From assembly GCA_963705635.1 (NCBI GenBank), contig CAVPKH010000001.1, positions 620,001 through 684,000 of the forward strand: a stretch of 64,000 nucleotides of DNA, in the 5' to 3' direction. A model generated the notes under the pieces. The model ran no database searches, was not told where the DNA came from, and saw only the letters and a list, made by a program, of their open reading frames with translations. The position numbers and the translations under genes were made by a program. Shown piece after piece: positions 1 through 7,957 of this stretch (position 1 is its first letter; each line of letters begins with the position of its first letter). The DNA comes from VRUE01 sp963705635. GTDB lineage: Bacteria; Actinomycetota; Thermoleophilia; Solirubrobacterales; 70-9.

Positions 1-1019
1 TTGTCGTCCTCGTCGACCAGCCGCATCTCGACCCCTTCGATCGGGGTGCCGATCGAGCCCGCCTTGCGCTCCACGTCGGGGTGATTTGAGCAGGCGACCG
101 GCGAGGTCTCCGAGAGTCCGTAGCCCTCCAGCACCTTGGCGTCGAAGGCCTGCTCGAAGCCGTGCAGGACCTCGACCGGCATCGAGGCGCCGCCGGTGAT
201 GCAGTTGCGCAGCGACGAGGTGTCGAAGCTCTCGCGCTCGGGATGGTGCAGCAGCGCCCCGTACATGGTCGGCACGCCGTAGAAGTGGGTGACGCCGTCG
301 CTCTGCATCGTCTCCAGCGCCTCGGCGGGATCGAAGCGCGGCACCAGGGTGAGGCAGGCGCCGACCTTGAGCGAGGCGTTCATGCCCACCGTCTGCCCGA
401 AGGAGTGGAAGAGGGGCAGGGCGCCGAGGACGACGTCGCCCTGGGCGATCTCGCAGGTGGTGCGGCTGGAGACGTCGGCGTTGCGGAAGAGGTTGAGGTG
501 GGTCAGCTCGGCGCCCTTGGGCTTGCCGGTCGTGCCCGAGGTGTAGAGGATCACCGCGGTGTCGTCCTCGGCCGTGTCGGCGAGGCCGGGCGTGGGCTGC
601 AGCTCGGCCAGGCTCGCGGCAAAGCCGGCCGGCTCGACCTCAATCATCTCGGCGCCGGCGTCGGCACTGCCGCCGACGGCCTCCTCGGCAAAGCCATGCC
701 AGGCGAGCAGCAGCTTCGATCCGGAGTCCTCCAGGTAGAAGGCGATCTCACGCCGCTTCAGCAGCACGTTCATCGGCACGACGATGCAGCCTGCCCGCAG
801 CACGCCGTAGTAGGCGATCGGGAACTCGGGCACGTTGGGCAGCATCACCCCAACCCGGTCGCCCGGCTCGACCCCCTTCTCGCGCAGCAGGGTGGCGAGG
901 CGGGCGCTGCGGTCGTCGAGCTCGCCGTAGCTCAGCTCGACCCCGCCGAGCCGGATCGCCGGACTGTCCGGCGCCCGCTCGGCGCTTTCGGTGAGCAGCG
1001 ATGCGAGGTTGAGGCCCAT
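1..1019 (-). CDS. Long-chain fatty-acid/acyl-CoA ligase (AMP-forming), 3' part outside window
   Basis: Activates a carboxylic acid to acyl-AMP and then to acyl-CoA. The 339 residues present are the N-terminal part of the ANL adenylate-forming fold: the gene runs off the left edge, so the C-terminal domain is missing. The family P-loop YTSGTTGKPKGAELTH lies at about residue 160, followed by the ALPLFHSFGQ segment, and the GYGLSETSP motif is near the window edge. The start ATG at 1019 is followed by MGLNLASLLTESAERAPD, a typical beginning. A small ABM-like gene lies 17 nt upstream on the same strand and is probably co-transcribed. The family is certain; the substrate (long-chain fatty acid against another acid) cannot be told. 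Confidence 0.93.
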   Translation of the reverse strand, partial: MGLNLASLLTESAERAPDSPAIRLGGVELSYGELDDRSARLATLLREKGVEPGDRVGVMLPNVPEFPIAYYGVLRAGCIVVPMNVLLKRREIAFYLEDSGSKLLLAWHGFAEEAVGGSADAGAEMIEVEPAGFAASLAELQPTPGLADTAEDDTAVILYTSGTTGKPKGAELTHLNLFRNADVSSRTTCEIAQGDVVLGALPLFHSFGQTVGMNASLKVGACLTLVPRFDPAEALETMQSDGVTHFYGVPTMYGALLHHPERESFDTSSLRNCITGGASMPVEVLHGFEQAFDAKVLEGYGLSETSPVACSNHPDVERKAGSIGTPIEGVEMRLVDEDD

Positions 1020-1036
1020 GCGCGTAGCCGGGTCGC

Positions 1037-1324
1037 CTAGGGCTTGGTCAGGTGATGGACCGGGAACTCCTTGATGTCCGGCGGCCCCGGCATCGCCTTG
1101 TCTCCGAGCTCGCCGATCGCCGGGCCGAGGCGTCCGGCCTGGAAGCGGTCGAAGTGGTCACGGGACTCCCAGAAGTCGATGATGCCCCAGCCGTTCTCGG
1201 TCGGGCCGGCGGCATGGAAGATCAGCCCCTCGGGTGGATTGCCGTCAATGTCCATGTGGGAATGGAGCGCGTCGTACTGCTCCTGTGTCCCACCCTCGAA
1301 CCTGAGCCTCAGTCCAATCGCCAT
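1037..1324 (-). CDS. Small ABM-like (dimeric alpha/beta barrel) protein
   Basis: A 95-residue protein starting MAIGLRLRFEGG, with the WGIIDFWESRDHFDRFQ pattern of the antibiotic-biosynthesis-monooxygenase-like barrel fold: a beta-strand with an aromatic cluster followed by a helix ending in a proline-rich tail. A good AAGGAG Shine-Dalgarno lies 5-10 nt before the ATG at 1324. It precedes the acyl-CoA ligase on the same strand by 17 nt. Members often bind small hydrophobic ligands or act as monooxygenases, but no catalytic residue can be assigned here, so function is unknown. Confidence 0.75.
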   Translation of the reverse strand: MAIGLRLRFEGGTQEQYDALHSHMDIDGNPPEGLIFHAAGPTENGWGIIDFWESRDHFDRFQAGRLGPAIGELGDKAMPGPPDIKEFPVHHLTKP

Positions 1325-1414
1325 CGTGCTCTCCTTGTTTGCGAACCCTGTCAGGCGAGCATAGCCCGCCCTCGCAACTCCGGGCCGCTTTCGGACCCGG
1401 ATATGCTCAGCTGG

Positions 1415-1777
1415 ATGAAGGATCTGGGCGAGCCGACTTCATACCTCGCGGTGAGCAAGGGCGTGCCGGTCTACTCGAGCGACGGTGAGAACCTCGGCCG
1501 GGTCGTGCGGGTGCTCTCGGCGCCCAACCTCGACATGTTCGACGGCGTCATCTTCGACACCACCGCCGGCCCGGGCGGCCATCGCTTCGTCGACGCGCCC
1601 GAGGTCGGCGACATCTACGAGGGCGGCATCGTGCTCAAGATCGATGCTGCCGAGGCCGCGAAGCTAGCCGCGCCGGATGCCAACCCCGGAGCGCTCTCGG
1701 TGAATCCCGCCGATCTCGTCGCCGGTCGCCAGGGCTTTCTCCGCCGCGCCTGGAACTCGATTTCCGGAAAGCGTTGA
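1415..1777 (+). CDS. PRC-barrel domain protein
   Basis: About 120 residues beginning MKDLGEPTSYLAVSKG. The segment GVPVYSSDGENLGRVVRVL is the usual first half of a PRC-barrel, with a DGENLG turn between two strands, and VDAPEVGDIYEGGIVLKID forms the last strands. The C-terminal 30 residues are an Ala/Pro linker and a basic end. An in-frame ATG 12 nt upstream (1403) is an alternative start; I chose 1415 because related proteins begin close to the DLGEP motif. PRC-barrels are small adaptor domains found in ribosome maturation and photosynthetic reaction centres; in actinobacteria these short stand-alone forms have no known role. Confidence 0.75.
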   Translation: MKDLGEPTSYLAVSKGVPVYSSDGENLGRVVRVLSAPNLDMFDGVIFDTTAGPGGHRFVDAPEVGDIYEGGIVLKIDAAEAAKLAAPDANPGALSVNPADLVAGRQGFLRRAWNSISGKR

Positions 1778-1806
1778 GGCGGCCGCCCTTTCTCGCCGGG
1801 CTTGCG

Positions 1807-1812
1807 TAGGAT
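1807..1812 (+). promoter_or_regulatory. -10-like TAGGAT box before FKBP lipoprotein gene
   Basis: TAGGAT ends 10 nt before the ATG at 1823, and there is no Shine-Dalgarno. The spacing suits a transcript that begins at or very near the start codon. No convincing -35 is seen. Confidence 0.45.
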
Positions 1813-1822
1813 TTCCCGCTCT

Positions 1823-2362
1823 ATGAAACTTCCTGCATTGATGCTCGCGCTGTGCCTCGCCCTGGCCTTTGCCGTTGCCGGTTGCGGTGGAAGCAGCGAT
1901 TCGACCGGGTCGAGCGAATCAAGCTCCTCGGCCGAGTCGACGGACCCCTCCTCGACCGACGCCGCCGAATCTGAAGCCGGATTGACGGACACCGAAACGA
2001 AGCCGAATGTCACCGTGCCGAAGGGCGTTTCGCCGGATAAGTTCGCTTACAAGGAAATCGTCGAAGGCACGGGGGCCACGGCCGAATCGGGCGACGAAGT
2101 CACGGTCCAGTACGTCGGGGTCGGCTACGACACCGAAAAAGAATTCGACTCCTCCTGGAGCGCCGGCCAGCCGTTCACCTTCCCCCTTGGCGCCGGAGAA
2201 GTGATCAAAGGCTGGGACAAGGGCGTTGCAGGGATGAAGGTCGGCGGTCGCCGCGAGTTGCTCATCCCCGGTGACCTCGGCTATGGCGCCGCTGGCTCGC
2301 CGCCGAAAATCGGCCCGAACGAAACGCTGATCTTCGTCATCGACCTGCTCGAAGTCAAATAG
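1823..2362 (+). CDS. FKBP-type peptidyl-prolyl isomerase, lipoprotein
   Basis: A secreted folding catalyst of 179 residues. The start ATG at 1823 gives MKLPALMLALCLALAFAVAGC, a lipoprotein signal with lipobox AVAGC, followed by a Ser/Thr/Glu-rich linker of about 45 residues. The FKBP domain occupies the C-terminal 110 residues: VTVQYVGVGYDTEKEFDSSW, then GEVIKGWDKGVAGMKVGGRR, and LGYGAAGSPPKIGPNETL with the conserved Tyr-Gly-Ala loop and the FVIDLLEV end. The fold is complete, so isomerase activity on the outer face of the membrane is likely. A longer frame from a TTG at 1802 would spoil the signal peptide. GAA is favoured over GAG, unlike neighbouring cytoplasmic genes. A diverged second copy lies at 4254-4754. 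Confidence 0.93.
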   Translation: MKLPALMLALCLALAFAVAGCGGSSDSTGSSESSSSAESTDPSSTDAAESEAGLTDTETKPNVTVPKGVSPDKFAYKEIVEGTGATAESGDEVTVQYVGVGYDTEKEFDSSWSAGQPFTFPLGAGEVIKGWDKGVAGMKVGGRRELLIPGDLGYGAAGSPPKIGPNETLIFVIDLLEVK

Positions 2363-2564
2363 CGTCGCAGCAACCGCTGCCCGGATTCCAGCGGGCGGAC
2401 GCTCACTGACGAAGCAGGGCGGTGGCAGCCTTGGCAGCCGTCGCGACGGTGCTAGGAAGAGCGCGCGCGTCCGGCGACGGCGGACACGGCACGGGGTGGC
2501 AGCCCACTCGATGCGAGATGGCCCTGAGCGCAGGATCGGCCGGCGGGCGCGATCATCTCCGGCG

Positions 2565-3599
2565 ATGCCGACCGCCTCGATCTTTGCCGAGCGATTCGTG
2601 GCCCAGGGGCTGGCGGGACCTCCCGCCCGCGATCCGGCCGCGGTCGCCGAGCGGTTGCTGGCGGTCCAGGGCCAGGACCCGCGCGGAGCGCGGTTGGCGA
2701 TCCGGGCCCGCAGCAAGGGCCTGACGGCGGCGGACGTCGACCGGGCGCTGAGCGAGGAGCGCTCGCTGCTAATCACCTGGCTCAACCGCGGCACGCTGCA
2801 CCTCGTGCGCAGCGAGGACTATCCGCTCCTGCACGCGCTGACGACGCCGCCGCTCTTCACCTCGGCGACCCGGCGCCTCGCCCAGGAGGGTGTTTCGCCC
2901 GATGCCGCTGAGCGCGGCGTGGCGACGATCAAGCGGGCGCTTGCCGATCAGGGCCCGCTGAACCGCCTGCAACTGCGCGAGCGGCTCGACCAAGCCGGCC
3001 TGGCCACGGAGGGCCAGGCCCTGATCCACCTGCTCTTCCTCGCGACCCTGCGCGGCATCGCCGTGCGCGGGCCGATGGTGGGCAAGCACCACGCCTACAT
3101 CCTGGTCAGCGACTGGCTCGAGCCCGCCAAGCCCGTGGACCGCGACACCGCACTCGCCGAGCTGGCCCGCCGCTACCTCGTCGGCCACGCCCCGGCCGAC
3201 GATCGCGACCTTGCCAGGTGGGCGGGGCTGCCCCTGCGCGACGCCCGCGCCGGTCTGTCGGCGATCGCCCCGGAGCTGGTCGATCGCGACGACGGCCTCG
3301 TCCACCTCGCCAAGCACCCGCCTATCGCCGAGCTGCCGCCCCCGCGCCTGATCGGCGCCTTCGATCCCGTCCTGCTCGGCTGGAACTCGCGCGAGGCGAT
3401 CCTCGGCCCCCACACCCAGCTCGTCACCACCAACGGCATCTTCCGCCCCTTCGCGATGGTCGACGGTCGAGCGGTCGCCACCTGGAAGCTGAACCGCGGC
3501 GAGGTGACGATCGAGCCGCTCGGCCGCGTCACCAAGAAAGCCGCCGCGGCGCTCGACCTCGACGCCGCCGACGTCGAGCGCTTCATGGCCGGCGCCTAG
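2565..3599 (+). CDS. Winged-helix DNA-binding protein (HTH_42/AlkZ-like)
   Basis: A 344-residue protein starting MPTASIFAERFVAQGL. The early motif LLAVQGQDPRGARLAIRAR and the WLNRGTLHLVRSEDY segment are characteristic of the HTH_42 family, which contains the DNA glycosylases AlkZ/AlkX and many uncharacterised actinobacterial members. The C-terminal part FDPVLLGWNSREAIL and the final GRVTKKAAAALDLDAADV strand-helix are also typical. AlkZ members unhook alkylated or crosslinked bases; whether this one does cannot be judged by eye. The roughly 200 nt upstream hold no convincing gene. Confidence 0.8.
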   Translation: MPTASIFAERFVAQGLAGPPARDPAAVAERLLAVQGQDPRGARLAIRARSKGLTAADVDRALSEERSLLITWLNRGTLHLVRSEDYPLLHALTTPPLFTSATRRLAQEGVSPDAAERGVATIKRALADQGPLNRLQLRERLDQAGLATEGQALIHLLFLATLRGIAVRGPMVGKHHAYILVSDWLEPAKPVDRDTALAELARRYLVGHAPADDRDLARWAGLPLRDARAGLSAIAPELVDRDDGLVHLAKHPPIAELPPPRLIGAFDPVLLGWNSREAILGPHTQLVTTNGIFRPFAMVDGRAVATWKLNRGEVTIEPLGRVTKKAAAALDLDAADVERFMAGA

Positions 3600-3765
3600 C
3601 TGGCCTCGATCGCCCCGTTCGATCGAGTTGACGAGCTCATCGGCTCCTTGCGGCTGGCGCCCAGGGCAATGCCGGCGATCAGCCTGCCACCGTGCTGGCG
3701 TGGATCGTCGCCGCTGCGGGTATGCGAGAAGATCCGCGCCACATTCCACACCGCGAGGAGATGAC

Positions 3766-4137
3766 ATGGGACAGCCAGTGGTCCATTTCGAGGTCGTTGG
3801 TCGCGACGGCGAGAAGCTGCAGAGCTACTACGCCGAGCTCTTTGACTGGAAGGTCGATGCCGGCAACGAGATGAAATACGGCCTGGTCGATCGCGAGGCC
3901 AACTCCAACGCCGAAGGCATCGGCCTTGGCGGCGGCATCGGCCAAGGCCCCGAGGGCTACGACGGCCACGTCACCTTTTACGTCGAAGTCCCCAGCGTCG
4001 AGGAGGCCCTGAGCAAGGCCGAGGCGCTCGGCGGCACCCGCGTGATGGGCCCCGAGACGATCATGGGCCGCATGGTCCTCGGCCAGCTGGCCGACCCGGA
4101 GGGCAACGTGATCGGCCTGATCGAGGGCGGCTCTTAG
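3766..4137 (+). CDS. VOC (glyoxalase/bleomycin-resistance) family protein
   Basis: A 123-residue single-module VOC protein. It opens MGQPVVHFEVVGRDGEKLQSYY, the usual strand-helix with the metal-position His (VVHFEV), then the aromatic FYAELFDWKVD-like turn, and ends LGQLADPEGNVIGLIEGG with the second-half metal Glu/Asp pattern. GAGGAG lies 6-11 nt upstream of the ATG at 3766, a clear ribosome binding site. The substrate is unknown; the family ranges from glyoxalase to resistance proteins and epimerases. Confidence 0.88.
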   Translation: MGQPVVHFEVVGRDGEKLQSYYAELFDWKVDAGNEMKYGLVDREANSNAEGIGLGGGIGQGPEGYDGHVTFYVEVPSVEEALSKAEALGGTRVMGPETIMGRMVLGQLADPEGNVIGLIEGGS

Positions 4138-4253
4138 CGGCCGTCGCGAGGTGGGCCAGAGGTTTTTGGCCGGTCGCGCGGCCTCGGAGAGGTCGCGTGG
4201 CTCGGTTCACACGAGCTAGTGTCGGCTGGCCGTTCATTGGGCACGAATGCCCT

Positions 4254-4754
4254 ATGATCGAATGCGTGAAATATTTTGTACTAGTCCTTGCTTTTTGCCT
4301 ATCGGCCGGTCTCGTCGCCTGTGGCGGCGAGAGCTCGTCCGGCGCCCAGTCCGGGCCCGACCTGACCGAGGTAGCCGGGGTGCCCAACCCCCCGAACATT
4401 CAGCTTCCACCTGGTCCGGCCCCGAAGAAGCTCATCGTCAAGGACCTCAAGGTGGGGCCTGGGGCCGTTGTGAAACAGGAGGAGCTGCTTCGGGTGCAAT
4501 ACGTCGATGCCGCTTACCCCACCGGTCACACTTACGAAGTTCGCTGGAGGGGAGACCACGACAAACCCATCTCCTTCGTACTCGGCGCCGGCTCGGTCAA
4601 CAAAGGCTGGGAAATCGGCCTGAAAGGAATGAAAGTGGGGGGTCGTCGAGAACTGCGCGTTCCCGAGAGGCTCTCCATCGTTGGAATCAGCAAGGTCTAC
4701 GTGGTCGAATTGCTCGCGATCGAGGCGGGAGCCGGCTCCGGCGCTCAGAGCTGA
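4254..4754 (+). CDS. Diverged FKBP-like lipoprotein
   Basis: A 166-residue lipoprotein: VKYFVLVLAFCLSAGLVAC is a signal peptide with lipobox LVAC. The ATG at 4254 or the GTG at 4266 could start it; the GTG gives the cleaner signal. The rest aligns by eye with the FKBP at 1823-2362 (LRVQYVDAAYPTG, SVNKGWEIGLKGMKVGGRRE), but the loop that carries the active-site Tyr-Gly-Ala in its paralogue is shortened to ERLSIVGISKVYVVELL. Isomerase activity is therefore doubtful and a binding role is possible. The 5' end is noticeably AT-rich for this genome. Confidence 0.8.
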   Translation: MIECVKYFVLVLAFCLSAGLVACGGESSSGAQSGPDLTEVAGVPNPPNIQLPPGPAPKKLIVKDLKVGPGAVVKQEELLRVQYVDAAYPTGHTYEVRWRGDHDKPISFVLGAGSVNKGWEIGLKGMKVGGRRELRVPERLSIVGISKVYVVELLAIEAGAGSGAQS

Positions 4755-4795
4755 GCGAGCAGTTTGCCCTTTCGGCAGGCCGCTCTTAGCCAGCG

Positions 4796-6184
4796 TCAGC
4801 TGAGCTTGGGGCTGCGCCAGGGCTGGCCGAGGCGGGTGGCCAGATCGTCGGCGAGGCCGGCGATCGGGACTCGTGTCTGCTCGAGGGAGTCGCGGTCGCG
4901 GAGGGTGACGGTGTCGTCTTCCATCGTCTGGTGGTCGACGGTGATGCCCCAGGGGGTGCCGATCTCGTCCTGGCGGCGGTAGCGCTTGCCGATCGAGCCG
5001 CCCTCGTCGAACTCGGCCGGCATGCGGGCGCGCAGCTCTTTGAAGATCTCGCGGGCCTTCTCCGGCATGCCCTCCTTGGAGACGAGGGGGAGGACCGCGA
5101 CCTTGTTCGGGGCGAGGCGGGGGTGGAGGCGCAGCACGGTGCGCTGGCGGCCCTCGATCTCCTCGACCTCGTAGGCGTCGACGAGGAAGGCGAGGGTGGC
5201 GCGATCGGCGCCTGCGGCCGGCTCGATCACGTGGGGGACGTAGCGCTCTTTGGTCTGCTGATCGAAGTACTCGAGCTTCTCGCCGCTGAACTCGGCGTGC
5301 TGTTTGAGGTCGAAGTCGCCGCGGTTGGCGATCCCCTCCAGCTCCGACCAGCCGATCGGGAAGAGGTACTCGACGTCGCTGGTGCCCGATGAGTAGTGGG
5401 AGAGCTCGTCGGCGTCGTGGGGGCGGACGCGGAGGAAGTCGGGGCGGATGCCAAGCTCGGTGTACCAGCGCTCGCGCTCCCCGATCCAGGTCTCGTACCA
5501 GCGGCCCGCCTCCTCGGGCGGGACGAAGAACTCCATCTCCATCTGCTCGAACTCGCGGGTGCGGAAGATGAAGTTGCCCGGGGTGATCTCGTTGCGGAAG
5601 GACTTGCCGATCTGGGCGATGCCGAAGGGCGGCTTCTTGCGGGCGAAGCTGAGCACGTTCTTGAAGTTGATGAAGATGCCCTGCGCCGTCTCCGGCCGCA
5701 GGTAGACCTCGGAGCCCTCACCGGCGACCGGGCCGACGTGGGTCTCGAACATCAGGTTGAACTGGCGCGGCTCGGAGAGCTCGCCGCCGCACTGTGGGCA
5801 GCGCAGCTCCGCCTCCGGGTCGCCGCCCTCGGCCTCGACCGCCTCGCGCAGGTGGTCCTCGCGCCAGCGCTTCTTGCACTTGCCGAGGCACTGCACGAGC
5901 GGATCGGTGAATCCCTCGAGATGGCCCGAGGCCTCCCAGACCTGCGGGTGCTGGAGGATCGCCGAGTCGAGGGCGACGATGTCGTCGCGCTCTGCAAGCA
6001 TGGCCCGCCACCACTCGGCCTTGACGTTGTTCTTGAGCAGCACGCCGTAGTGGCCGTAGTCGTAGGTCGAGCCGAGGCCTCCGTAGATCTCCGAGGAGGG
6101 AAAGACGAAGCCGCGCCGCTTGCAGAGGGCGACGATCTCCTCCATCGAGACCTCGGTTGGGCGCTTTTCCTCTGCTGCGGGCAT
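4796..6184 (-). CDS. glyQS: Glycine--tRNA ligase, single-chain alpha2 type
   Basis: Charges tRNA-Gly with glycine in the cytoplasm. 462 residues, the normal length for the bacterial dimeric class II enzyme. The N-terminus VALCKRRGFVFPSSEIYGG is the family signature; motif 2 is FRNEITPGNFIFRTREFEQME and motif 3 is the GITVDHQTMEDDTVTLRDRDS region near the C-terminus. A CPQC and upstream CLGKCKK pair in the insertion look like a zinc site. It is transcribed divergently from the FmdB-type gene, with 83 nt between start codons. Confidence 0.97.
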   Translation of the reverse strand: MPAAEEKRPTEVSMEEIVALCKRRGFVFPSSEIYGGLGSTYDYGHYGVLLKNNVKAEWWRAMLAERDDIVALDSAILQHPQVWEASGHLEGFTDPLVQCLGKCKKRWREDHLREAVEAEGGDPEAELRCPQCGGELSEPRQFNLMFETHVGPVAGEGSEVYLRPETAQGIFINFKNVLSFARKKPPFGIAQIGKSFRNEITPGNFIFRTREFEQMEMEFFVPPEEAGRWYETWIGERERWYTELGIRPDFLRVRPHDADELSHYSSGTSDVEYLFPIGWSELEGIANRGDFDLKQHAEFSGEKLEYFDQQTKERYVPHVIEPAAGADRATLAFLVDAYEVEEIEGRQRTVLRLHPRLAPNKVAVLPLVSKEGMPEKAREIFKELRARMPAEFDEGGSIGKRYRRQDEIGTPWGITVDHQTMEDDTVTLRDRDSLEQTRVPIAGLADDLATRLGQPWRSPKLS

Positions 6185-6267
6185 CGGGGGAACCGTATAG
6201 AGGCGACGCCCCCCGGGTGCGCCTGGCGCGCGCTTCGCCGCGGCCGGCTGCGATAATCGCCCGTCCC

Positions 6268-6591
6268 GTGCCGATCTACGAGTACAAATGCGACAACGGA
6301 CACGTCTTCGACGTGATCCAGCGGATGAGCGACGAGGCGCTGACCGAGTGCCAGGAGTGCGATGCCCCAGCCGTTCGCGTCCTGCACCCGGTTGCCGTCC
6401 ACTTCAAGGGCTCCGGCTTCTACAACACCGACTACGGCAAGAAGAAGAAGGGCGCCGCCGCAAACGGCGGATCGTCAGAGGGCTCTGGCGACGCAAAGGG
6501 CTCCAGCGACTCGCAGGATTCGGGTGACTCGAAGCCCTCGTCGGAGTCCAAGCCGAGCGACCCCAAGCCCAAGGCCCCCACACCCGACTGA
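6268..6591 (+). CDS. FmdB-type zinc-ribbon protein
   Basis: A 107-residue protein. It starts with GTG at 6268 (MPIYEYKCDNGHVFDVIQRM) and carries a second CQEC knuckle, then VHFKGSGFYNTDYGKKKKG, the conserved FmdB ending. The first knuckle is C-x3-H rather than CxxC. The last 40 residues are a low-complexity Ser/Asp/Lys/Pro tail. GATAAT stands 10 nt before the start with no Shine-Dalgarno. FmdB-like proteins are thought to be small regulatory or accessory zinc proteins; no target is evident. It ends 2 nt before the 44-bp palindrome. Confidence 0.85.
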   Translation: MPIYEYKCDNGHVFDVIQRMSDEALTECQECDAPAVRVLHPVAVHFKGSGFYNTDYGKKKKGAAANGGSSEGSGDAKGSSDSQDSGDSKPSSESKPSDPKPKAPTPD

Positions 6592-6593
6592 GC

Positions 6594-6637
6594 GAGTGGT
6601 CACTTAGGCCGGCCATGGCCGGCCTAAGTGACCACTC
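6594..6637. terminator. 44-bp perfect palindrome between convergent genes
   Basis: The sequence reads GAGTGGTCACTTAGGCCGG.. and is fully self-complementary across 44 bp. It lies between the stops of the FmdB-type gene (6591) and the LCP gene (6648), so it can fold in either transcript and probably ends both. No T-run follows, as expected for actinobacterial terminators. An imperfect copy lies at 25290-25333. Confidence 0.75.
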
Positions 6638-6647
6638 GGCGGAGCGG

Positions 6648-7892
6648 TTAGCCGGTGAGCAGGCGGTCCACTGCTCGGCGGCGGGTTGCCTCGGGCACTA
6701 CAACGCTGCCTTCGGGGCCTTCGGGGTCGCAGCCCGAGTGGGCGCCGGCGCAGAGCACGTCGGTGGGGGCGCTGCCGCCGATCGCGGCGGAGAGGACCAG
6801 CTGCGGCATGGTCAGGAAGCCCATGTCGCTGACGAAGGCCTTGGGCGCGTCCCAGCCGATGATCGGGCCGTGGATGAAGTTGTAGGGGAGGCGGAGCGGG
6901 TCGGTGAGGCGGTCTTTGATGCCGTTGATCACCGCCTGTTGGGCCTGGGCGCGCTTGAAGTCGTTGTAGCCGAAGGAGAAGGCGCTCTTGCCGAGGCCGG
7001 GGCATTCGACCGGCTCGCGGGTGCGGGCGTAGGCGAGGGCCTTTTCGCCGTTGAGCGTGTTCTCGCCCCTTGCCAGCCGCAGGCTGACCCCGCCCTGGCC
7101 GCCGCCGGCGCCGCCGGAGATGTCGGCGCAGAGCTTGTGAGGGAGGTCGACCTTGATCCCGCCGACCGCGTCGATCAGCTTTTCGAAGCCGGTGAAGTCG
7201 ACGATCGCGACGTGGTCTACCTCGATGTCGAGGAAGTTCTCGACCGCTTCGATCTCGGCCTTGGCGCCGCCGAAGGTGTAGGCGGCGTTGATTTTCTGCG
7301 GGCTCTGGCCGGGGATTTCGGCGTAGCTGTCGCGCGGGATCGAGAGTTTGCGGAAGGCGCCGCCGCCGGCGCGGATCAGCATCAGCGTGTCGGCCCGGTA
7401 TTCACCGGCTTCGCAGCCGTCGTGCGGAGCGTCGCCGTGCGACTGCTGCTCGAAGCACTTCTGCGAGTGGGGGGCGCCGGGCTCCTTGGTATCGGGCGGC
7501 CGGGCATCGGTGCCGAGAACGAGGATCGTCTGCGCGCTCGGCAGCAGCAGCGGGTTGCCGTGCAGCGCGTCCTTTGCTTCGCCGGAGAGCTTGAAGGACT
7601 GCAGCTGGGCGGAGACGGCGAAGGCGAGGAAGCTGAGCAGGACCCAGCCCAGCGCCGCCAGCCCGACCCACTTGAGCACGCGCTTGCCGGTCCAGCGACG
7701 CGGTGGACCGGGCCGCTCGGGGCGGTCTGGCCGCTCCCCCTTGGGGCGTCGCCACCACTTCGGCGCACGCGGCGTCCGCTCTCTGAGTCCTGAGAGATCG
7801 GGGGACCGCAACCCGGACAAGCGGCCCTTCCGGGACCGGTAGACCTTGTACTCGGGCGGCCCGGAGGGCTGCTGCTCGCCATTGTCGGCCAT
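6648..7892 (-). CDS. LytR-CpsA-Psr (LCP) family cell-wall ligase
   Basis: A membrane-anchored phosphotransferase that attaches glycopolymers to peptidoglycan. 414 residues: a Pro/Arg-rich cytoplasmic tail of about 70 residues, one membrane segment (VLKWVGLAALGWVLLSFLAF), then the LCP domain. Family motifs include ILVLGTDARP, GEYRADTLMLIRAGG, LSIPRDSYAEIPG and KINAAYTFGG, with the Arg/Asp residues that hold the polyprenyl pyrophosphate. The following segment VENFLDIEVDHVAIVDFTGFEKLIDAVGGIKV is also classic. It is divergent from the ROK kinase, with a 65-nt shared promoter region. The polymer transferred is unknown. Confidence 0.95.
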   Translation of the reverse strand: MADNGEQQPSGPPEYKVYRSRKGRLSGLRSPDLSGLRERTPRAPKWWRRPKGERPDRPERPGPPRRWTGKRVLKWVGLAALGWVLLSFLAFAVSAQLQSFKLSGEAKDALHGNPLLLPSAQTILVLGTDARPPDTKEPGAPHSQKCFEQQSHGDAPHDGCEAGEYRADTLMLIRAGGGAFRKLSIPRDSYAEIPGQSPQKINAAYTFGGAKAEIEAVENFLDIEVDHVAIVDFTGFEKLIDAVGGIKVDLPHKLCADISGGAGGGQGGVSLRLARGENTLNGEKALAYARTREPVECPGLGKSAFSFGYNDFKRAQAQQAVINGIKDRLTDPLRLPYNFIHGPIIGWDAPKAFVSDMGFLTMPQLVLSAAIGGSAPTDVLCAGAHSGCDPEGPEGSVVVPEATRRRAVDRLLTG

Positions 7893-7957
7893 GAAAGACT
7901 GCGGAGAATCATGCCGATGCCCGCGGTCGTCCGCCTCCAGCCCTCCTCGAAGCTCGC

